NCBI GenBank assembly: GCA_026874595.1
Contig: CM049317.1
Span: forward strand, 40,512,401 to 40,576,400
Source of the DNA: Sipunculus nudus
Taxonomy: Eukaryota > Annelida > Sipuncula > Golfingiida > Sipunculidae
Direction of reading: 5' to 3'
DNA: 64,000 nucleotides
How positions within the stretch are numbered: position 1 is the stretch's first letter; every line of letters begins with the position of its first letter. The notes under the pieces were generated by a model, which was not told where the DNA came from, ran no database searches, and was given only the letters and a program-made list of their open reading frames with translations. Shown one piece after another: positions 56,219-64,000 of this stretch. The position numbers and the translations under genes were made by a program.

Positions 56219-56860
56219 GGTAATGGAAGAACATGACAGAGTCCCCACGAGAATAAACGCATTAAATCTAGTTTCAGATGCTGCAATCAATGTTTTGACA
56301 CTCTCTAAAATTTTGGAGATATGGCACAATGATTTCTGCAGCGCCATCTGGCGGCTATTTTCTAAAAGGAAAAAAATGTTTCGAGATATTTTATTTTTAT
56401 TACATATATTTGATGTATAATTAAAATTTAACCCCTGCCCCCCCCCCCCCAACTGCTAAACCAGGGATCCGCCCATATTTTGACACATCCAACTACAAAA
56501 TCAGGGATCTGTTCCTTGTTTGAAAGATTTGCCAGTGGTTCCTGGCAACACAATTGGCCGGACAAAGGGACACAATAAAAATCACAGGTGTGTTCCCTCC
56601 ACATTTAGCGGCTTTTGTCCTTTATTCAATGCTGCTTTGTGAGATTCATGGACGACCGCGCACGCCAACATGCAACTGTAATAGCCTTGCCGGCACTTAC
56701 CGGTCAACCCTGAAGCCACTTGTGCTCACGGCAATTGGATATATTTTCATCATTTCATGAAAAACGAGGCAAGATTTGACGAGAATTGCAATATAATCAC
56801 ATGATGTGATTGAGAGTGTCAGACGCTGTCAAATGCTGAAAACTATATGTCTGTAGTGTA
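56219..56860 (+). repeat. Recent duplicate of the segment ending at 63374
   Basis: About 410 bp at 56450-56860 match 62960-63374 with only a few differences, far closer than other modules in the block. The preceding 230 bp also match modules at 62.1-62.9 kb. It gives the empty-site sequence for the terminus inserted at 63375. Confidence 0.85.
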
Positions 56861-56892
56861 TAAAATGACAGCATTATAGGTATTTGTTTAAA

Positions 56893-57629
56893 GGAAGTGG
56901 CTAAACAACCGGCAGGGTGCCAGCAGTTTAGTCCACAGGCTAAACAGCCAGCAGGGGAAATTGACCTTGCAAGCAGTCTACCCCACTGGCTAAACTGCCA
57001 GCAAATTAATGTATGCTCTATTAAGACTATTTCAGTGTTATAGTAATACTCTGTACTTTCCATTATCATTATTATTTGGATAATGAGCTGACAATGTAGT
57101 GATGACTTACCAAATTATCTATTTTGCTGGTCTATATGTAATAAGTATGTTGAGTAATAATGAGTAGGTATTAAAAGTGCACATTTGTGATATTTGCAGG
57201 GTACTTTATATTAATTTTCTGATTAAAATTGTAATATTTACAGGATAGTTTATAGATTTTTCTCATAAAAATTTACCAGAAATGGGAATGTGTGTCCAGA
57301 GACTGTTTATAGTTTATACACTTAAAGTTGCTGAGCCTAGCCATTGTGTTGTGAGATGATGCAAGAAGTATCCACACCAAATGGCATTCCTTAAGAAAAG
57401 GCTATCAAAATATCTAATTTGGTAAGTCAGCACTATATTGTCAGCTCACTGTCAAAATGATAATGGAAAGTACAGAGTATCACACTAAAATAGAGCATAC
57501 AATGTTACATCCATTTGCCAACAGTTCAGCCAGTGGGCTATAGACTTAAGGGCAAGGTCAGTATTCCCTGCCGGCTGTTTAGCCTGTGGACTAAACTGCC
57601 GGCACCCTGCCGGCTGTTTAGCCACTTCC
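56893..57629. mobile_element. 737-bp fold-back element with 9-bp target duplication
   Basis: Inverted repeats start GGAAGTGGCTAAAC and end GTTTAGCCACTTCC and extend, with gaps, for over 200 bp each. TTGTTTAAA flanks it on both sides (56884-56892 and 57630-57638). Related modules at about 54085 and 60598 read TTTGAATGGTC without it. A 9-bp duplication with long inverted repeats suggests a Mutator-like (MULE) MITE. No coding capacity. Confidence 0.9.
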
Positions 57630-60600
57630 TTGTTTAAATGGTCCACTGTTCTCGTTTGACAACAAATGGTGCGAGATATAACGAGATATTCACTTATATC
57701 ACTTAACACTAGTCAAATGATTGTTGAACAATAGAAAAATAAAATCTCTAGCATAAAAATGAAAGAGATATAGACATTTGTTGAATATTTTGTTTAAAAT
57801 ATCGAATATTCTCGTTTGGCGAGATTTGCAGTTTTATCATGTCAAGCTTCCGAAAGGCTACCAGAGGCTGAAACCCTATACTCTTTAACCTAAAACGTGA
57901 TCGAGTTATCAGCATTTCTGCGAAATCTCGTAATTTCTCGTTTTACAGAAAAACAGATTGAGATTCTACGAAACTTGCAATTGACTGAATTGGAGCCAAG
58001 GGAATGCTACCTCATGCAGAAAACTAGACACTTGTAGTATAAATATCAACAGATATAGAAGCTAAAAACTTATTATTTTCAGATTGCCAAGTTTTACCCC
58101 AAAATTTGGTTACCATGGTAACAGCAGCACAAAGCTTCATGTATGCAGGAATAAGCCAATGATCCTAGTTTTAGATAAGACAATAAACATTGTCACGTTT
58201 AATATGTTTTGAGATATTGCAGAAAAATGATATGTTACAGTGTTTCATGTACCACGCCCCATGGTGGCTATTTCCAAAAAATGAAAAATTGATTTCGAGA
58301 TATTTATAAATAACACAAAATATGTCATTTTCAAAGCCATAGTTAAAAAAATGGCGACCTCAAGGTCATATTAAATGAAATCTCGAAAAATCTCGTTAGA
58401 CGAGAAATCGCATGAGATTCTACGAGACTTGGTACTTTATGATGAACACCTGATTGAAAACTTCCTGATGCCAAAAAACAGACGTCTCTAGCTCTAAAAA
58501 TGGAAAAGTTAGAAAAAAAATTCAAATTTTGTGACCTATTCCCCAAAAATACGTTACTATGTTAACCATTGATCGGGACAATTTGCTGGCATGTGGAAAG
58601 GCAACAAAATGAGGAATAAAATGAGCTACAGATTAGGTGCCTATGGCTATTTTTGAAGAAGATATGAAGAAAAAATAGTTTTAGATTTTTTGGTGACCCT
58701 GACCTTGACCCTTGACCGATCATGACCAAAAACAATAGGCTCCGAGAAGAACTGATTATACACTTTATCTATAAGTTTCAGGACAATTGGTGCAAAATTG
58801 TGGCCTGTAGAGCGCAGACAATCAGACAAACAAACTAGACGACCATAGGTCGAGAGCTTGCCGGACTGGAATGACAGACAGACGGACAAACGGGACAAAC
58901 TGTCGGTTTTCTATCAATTGAATGACTTTCAGAGCGATTGCTGGAAAGTTTTGTCTGTTGAATGACATATATTACACAAAAGAACATGAAAGCAGACATA
59001 GCTCAAAACAGTCAGATATACTGACACACCTGAGATAACAGACTACCAGAAAAAAGTTGGGAACGTAAAGAGAAGCAAAATGAGCTATAGTTTTAGAAGG
59101 TAGAGTTTATAGTGTCGGAGGTATGGCCAATATATGGTAGCGGCCATATCCCAAACATTAAAAATTTCTTTTGAGACTTTAATGTAAGTAATAAGATGTT
59201 ATTCCAGTTCCAAAAGGATTCCCGCAAAACTGTGTCCTAAAAATTGCTAACTGCAAGAAGCAAGGTCCAGCAAGCAGGCGAAATTTAGGATCACTGACAA
59301 ACAGATAGACATACTCAAAAAATGACACAAGAATAAGACCAGATGACCTACTCAGATTATCGAGTAGATTCAGAGGAAGAAAATAAATCATAGTTTTTAA
59401 TTGGCTACACTGCTTTTTTAAAGTTGCATTTACCCAATCTCTTCTTATAAAACTGGCAGAAACCTACCATAGAATAATTCTTGTAAAGTTTATACCAATC
59501 AGCTTAACAGTTTCATCATAAAACAGTGTATAAGCTGGAGAGTCTAAAATTACATTTTCCCTCGTAAAAAACAGATCAATGTAGGTGGCGCCACCAATAC
59601 CTCAATTTCAGATATGACATATGAGACAAACATAGGTATAAAATTTGGTAATGACAGTTCTAGCCGTTTCTGAGATTTTAATTTTAGTTTGCTTTTTTGG
59701 ACAGATGACTAAGTTCAACTTCCTGTTCAATCTCCGAACTGAAACCATTCGAACAAACTTGAGATAGATTGTTCAAGAGATCATTTCTTAGAAATATTAG
59801 ACAATTTGGCTGGACAGTTTCGCAGAAGAAGATTTTTAAAGCTTTTTTAGCTTTTTCCCTATAAAATCTCAGTAAATGCAGAAAGCCAAAAAATAAACAA
59901 AATCCGATACAGCTTTTCAGATGACTGTTTATTTACAAAAAAATTGGTAATGCTAGTTCCTGCCGTTTTTGAGATAGATATGGTTAACCTACAGACGACG
60001 GACGACGCTGCACCATAGCATAAGCTCACAGATTCGCTAATAATCTGTTTCGAGATATAACTGTAAGACATAAGATTTAATAGTTTAAAAAAGATTCTTT
60101 CAAAACTGTGGCCTGTAGAATTTTATTAGTGAGACGAAAGAACAAACAAGCAGGCGAATTTGAGGACAACTGACAAACAAACAGACATACTGACAAAGGG
60201 ACACAATATGAAGACAAGATGACTTAACCAGGTTATGGGGAAGAAAATAAGGTATAGTTTATCTAATTGAGGTTTCTAGTTTTGGAGGTATGGCCAAATA
60301 ATGATATATTGGGGATGTTCGACTGCAGCGCCCTCTAGTGGACATATCCTGAAGACGACAAATGCGTTTCGTGATATAAGTGAATGGCATGAGATGTAAT
60401 CGTTTCAAAAGGATTCCTCCAAATATCTGGCTTGTTGATTGCTATATGTGAGATGCAAGAACCAGCAAGTAGGCGAATTTGAAGATAACTGACAAACAGA
60501 CAATGTGACCCCTGAATAGACTGCGAGTGTCAGACGCTATCCAGCGCTGCAAACCATGTTTCTGTTGCGTAAAAAATGACAGAATTATAGGCATTTCTTT

Positions 60601-61659
60601 GAATGGTCACGTGTTCTCGTTTCACGAGAAACGGTGCGAGATATGACAAGACTTGCGATTGAATGACTTAGAACTAGAGGAATGCTGTCTAACGCCAAAA
60701 ACCAGACCTTTCTATCTCAAATATCAACAGAGATAGAAGCAGGTAAACTCTGTATTTTCAGATTGTCAAGTTTTACCCCAAAATTTGGTAACCATGGTAA
60801 CGACAGCACAAGGCTAAATGTACGAAGGAATAAGGCAATGATCCTAGTTTTAGATGTGACAAAAAAAATTGTTATATGCTTAATATTTTTTTAGATATTG
60901 CGGAAAAATGATAAGTAGTAGTGTTTCCAGTACCACGCCCCCTGGTGGCTATTTTCAAAAAATGGAAAAACAGGTTCAAGATATTCATAAATAACACGAA
61001 ATACATCATTTTCAAAACCATTGTTAAAAAATTGGGACCTCTAAGTCCTATTTAATGAAATTCCGCAAATCTCGTTTGACGAGAATTGGTGTGAGATTTT
61101 GCGAGACTTACAATTGTATCATAAACAGTTCATGAAATACTGCCTGATGCTAAAAAACAGACCTCGCCAGCTTTAAAAATGTCAAAGTTAAAAAAAATTA
61201 AAATTTTATGAATTTTCCCCAAAATGCGTTACCATGGAAACAGCAGAATGGAAAAATATTGCAGAGGTGGGATTGGCCATAAAATGATGAAAAAAATGGG
61301 CTACAGTTTAAGTGGCTACGATTATTTTTGACAAAGATATGACGAAAAAACTATTTGGAGGGCATATGATGACCCTGACCTTGACCTTTCACCGAACATG
61401 GGCAAAAACAATAGGCGCTGAGGGTTATCCGTTTCACATAATTTCTATAAGATTTAGAGCAATAGCTTAAAAATTGTGGACTGTAGAGCACCGATAAACA
61501 TACAAACAAACAAACAGACAGACAAACTAGACGACCAGAGGTCGAACGCTTGCCGGAAATGGCCGGTAATAAGACAGCGAAACAGACGGACAGTTACTAG
61601 GCAGACAGACAGGGAACGTATAACACTGTCTATAGTTTTGGAGATATGGCACAATAATG

Positions 61660-62950
61660 ATTGCTGCAGCGCCATCTGGCGGCTATTTCTAAAAGGACAA
61701 AAAAAAGTTTCGAGATATTTTATTTTTTTATTTTATACATTTGATATATAATTAAAATTTAACCCCCGCAGAATACGACAGAGTCCCCACGAGGTAAAAT
61801 GCATTAAATCTAGTTCCGGAAATAGCCGGAAATAAGGCAGCAAAACAGACGGACAGTTACTAGGCAGACAGACAGGGAGCGTTTGGATCTGATCAAATGA
61901 ACAACCGCTATCATGGTTAAAATGGAAGCACATTTTTATGTGTTTTCGCTGATTTTCAATAGCCACAAATGAGTAGACAGACAGACGGAAAATAACTCCA
62001 TGTGTAGGCAATGTACTCCTGTCATGGAGAATGGAAAGCATGAATAAAATAAGCGTCAGTCAATTAGAATAAATCTTCATATTTTGAATTTCAGGAAAAA
62101 GAAGAATTTAATTGTAACCTATATCAGGCCCCCATGGTAACGGAAGAATATGACAGAGTCTTCACGAGGATAAACCCATTAAATCTAGTTTCAGATGCTG
62201 CAATCAATGTTGTGACACTATCAATAGTTTTATAGATATGGCAAAATAATGATTGCTGCAGCGCCATCTGGCGGCTGTTATTAAAAGGACAAAAAATAAG
62301 TTTAGAGATATTTTATTTTTTTATAATAAATATTTGATGTATAATTAAATTTAAACTTCTGCAGAATATGACAATATCCCCACGAGGAAAACGCATTAAA
62401 TCTTAGTTCAAAAGCTGCAATCAATGTTGTGACACCGTCTATAGTTTTGGAGATATGGCACAATAATGATTACTGCAGCGCCATCTGAAAGGAAAAAAAA
62501 TAGTTTCGAGATATTTTTATTTTTAATTATATATATATTATGTATAATTAAAATTTAACCCCAGCGGAATACGACAGAGTCCCCACGAGGTTAAACGCTT
62601 TAAATCTAGTTTCAGAAGCTGAATCAATGTTGTGACATGGCACAATAATGATTGCTGCAGCGCCATCTGAAAGGAAAAAAAATAGTTTCGCGATATTTTA
62701 ATTTTTATTATATATGTTTTATGTATAATTAAAATTTAACCCTCGCAGAATACAACAGAGTCCCCACAAGGTTAAACGCATTAAATATAGTTTCAGAAGC
62801 TTCAATCAATGTTGTGACACTGTCTATAGTTTTGGAGATATGGCATAATAATGATTGCTGCAGCGCCATCTGGGGGCTATTTTCTAAAAGGAAAAAAATA
62901 AGTTTCCAGATATTGTATTTAATATATATATTTGATGTATAATTAAAATT
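61660..62950 (+). repeat. 200-bp tandem units
   Basis: Units contain GACAGAGTCCCCACGAGG, CATTAAATCTAGTTTCAGA, GGAGATATGGCACAATAATG, TGCTGCAGCGCCATCTG and GATGTATAATTAAAATTTAA. Starts fall near 61769, 62145, 62361, 62564 and 62748. Confidence 0.9.
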
Positions 62951-63374
62951 TTACCCCTGCCCCCAACTGCTAAACCAGGGATCAGCCCATATTTTGACAC
63001 ACCCAACTACAAAATCGGGGATCCGTCCCTGGTTTCAAAGATTTGCTAGTGGTTCCTGGCAACACAAGTGGCCGCACAAGGGGACACAATAAAAATCACA
63101 GGTGTGTTCCCTCCACATTTAGCGGCTTTTGTACTCTATTCAATGCTGCTTTGTGAGATTCATGGACGACCGCGCATGCCAACATGCAACTGTAATAGCC
63201 TTGCCGGCACTTACCGGTCAACCCTGAAGCCACTTGTGCTCACGGCAATTGGATGTATTTTCATCATTTGATGAAAAACGAGGCAAGATTTGACGAGAAT
63301 TGCAATAAAATCACATGATGTGATTGAGAGTGTCAGACGCTGTCACATGCTGAAAACTATATGTCTGTAGTGTA

Positions 63375-64000
63375 AACAAGGGACCTATGGGTCACGACGC
63401 TCAGCTGTTATATATGATAAAAAAATATTATTTAGAAATGAGGCACATGCTGGTTTTGTGTAGTAATAAATATAAGCTGTATTATGAGTTGTTGTTGTTT
63501 AGCTTATGTATGATTTTGATAGTACCTTTGGAGACAGGGAAGAGGATCGATTTCATTTATTTTATTAACAAATGGAGTACTATTGTCACACAGATTTTGA
63601 CTTGGCCATATAACTTATACGCAGAACATATAATATAAGAGTTTAACTATTTATTAAAAAAAATTACAAATATTGTCCCAAATATAATTTTTATAAAAAA
63701 TAATAAGTGAATCATATGATTTTTTTAAATGAAATATAACTGATATGATTATTAAAATAATATTAAAGAATATATTCATGAATGCATTCATGAATACATT
63801 TTGAAAGTATTTGCACGAGTATTCATATACTTTCATTTTTACCTGAATTCCTATTCTTTATGCAAGAAACATATAATGGAGTACATAATCATATTCGTAT
63901 TTAAATACAAAAACAAAGTATTCACACCATGTCTGGTATTTATTCAGTTTCACCAACCAATGATGTTGAGAATGCAGATTATACAAAATTCACACATTTA
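63375..64000 (-). mobile_element. Helentron-like family 2, 3' terminus running out of the window
   Basis: The plus strand begins AACAAGGGACCTATGGGTCAC and CTCAGCTG (63375-63407), the complement of the family-2 3' end with hairpin GACCCATAGGTC. The exact join is visible because the paralogue at 56860 continues with TAAAATGACAGC. The following AT-rich 590 bp show no gene and would be the interior of the element, whose 5' end lies beyond the window. Confidence 0.65.

Larger units (their letters stand above)
51620..63374 (+). repeat. 11.7-kb mosaic of diverged tandem modules
   Basis: Recurring words in similar order include GCAGCGCCATCTGGCGG (about fifteen variants), TTCGAGATATT, CAGTTTCAAAAGGATTCC, TGGCCTGTAGA, TGACCTTGACC, CCAAAAACAATAGGC, TACCATGGTAACGGC and the near-palindrome TCTCGTTTGACGAGA. 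Clear local periods are about 330 bp at 51655-52440 and about 200 bp at 61660-62950. No frame longer than about 90 codons occurs, and none is protein-like. An inverted piece of the 43-47 kb tract lies at about 59420-59990. The block is interrupted by a fold-back element and stops at 63374 against a family-2 terminus. Confidence 0.75.

Noticed and set aside
1-64000. tRNA and rRNA genes
   Set aside because: No cloverleaf with A and B boxes and no rRNA core sequence was noticed by eye; a tRNA scan would be needed to exclude decayed SINE-type tRNA sequences.

Overview
This window looks like a stretch of a gene-poor animal genome, most probably a bivalve mollusc or close lophotrochozoan. No rRNA, tRNA or intact host gene is recognisable. 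The DNA is AT-rich and full of (TA)n microsatellites and poly-G/poly-C runs. It is packed with decayed mobile elements whose combination fits molluscs: Helentron-like non-autonomous elements with tandem-repeat cores, Ty3/Gypsy elements, a DIRS/Ngaro tyrosine-recombinase element, a Penelope-like element, a hAT transposon, a Tigger/pogo transposon and several inverted-repeat MITEs. The organism call is an inference; no species-diagnostic gene is present.

Layout. 1-6.4 kb: a hAT-like non-autonomous repeat split by a Helentron-like element with a 180-bp tandem core (2262-3979), then an old tandem repeat split by a 1.27-kb inverted-repeat element. 6.4-10.8 kb: a Penelope-like reverse transcriptase cut off at a Gypsy LTR, followed by minus-strand Gypsy pol. 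11.4-14 kb: a minus-strand DIRS/Ngaro element cut off inside its recombinase by the 3' end of a second Helentron-like family. 14.5 kb: the only candidate host exon (14516-14620, +). 15.2-21.4 kb: a family-2 Helentron-like element carrying a 4263-bp hAT insertion with a perfect 8-bp duplication, followed by a second family-1 element. 21.4-22.4 kb: a Gypsy remnant. 23-24.4 kb: a MITE and a hammerhead-ribozyme-like block between (TA)n tracts. 25.8-35.5 kb: a Gypsy element with both LTRs and a 5-bp target duplication, interrupted by a Tigger element with a TA duplication, which is itself interrupted by a full-length family-2 Helentron-like element. 35.8-42.3 kb: MITEs, tandem repeats, a Gypsy gag with a 5' LTR and an isolated LTR. 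42.4-48 kb: a long modular repeat tract ending in the family-1 type terminus CATCTAGTT. 48-51.5 kb: a second copy of the hAT-like repeat, then a CpG-rich MITE holding the second hammerhead-like block. 51.6-63.4 kb: an 11.7-kb mosaic of diverged tandem modules, invaded by a 737-bp fold-back element with a 9-bp duplication.

The genes do not work together as a pathway; they are layers of insertion. The window supplies several of its own empty sites: the 48-49 kb repeat for the element at 2262-3979, modules at 54.1 and 60.6 kb for the fold-back element, and modules at 56.86 kb for the terminus at 63.37 kb. Several insertion boundaries and the order of events can therefore be read directly. All transposase and polyprotein genes seen are broken.
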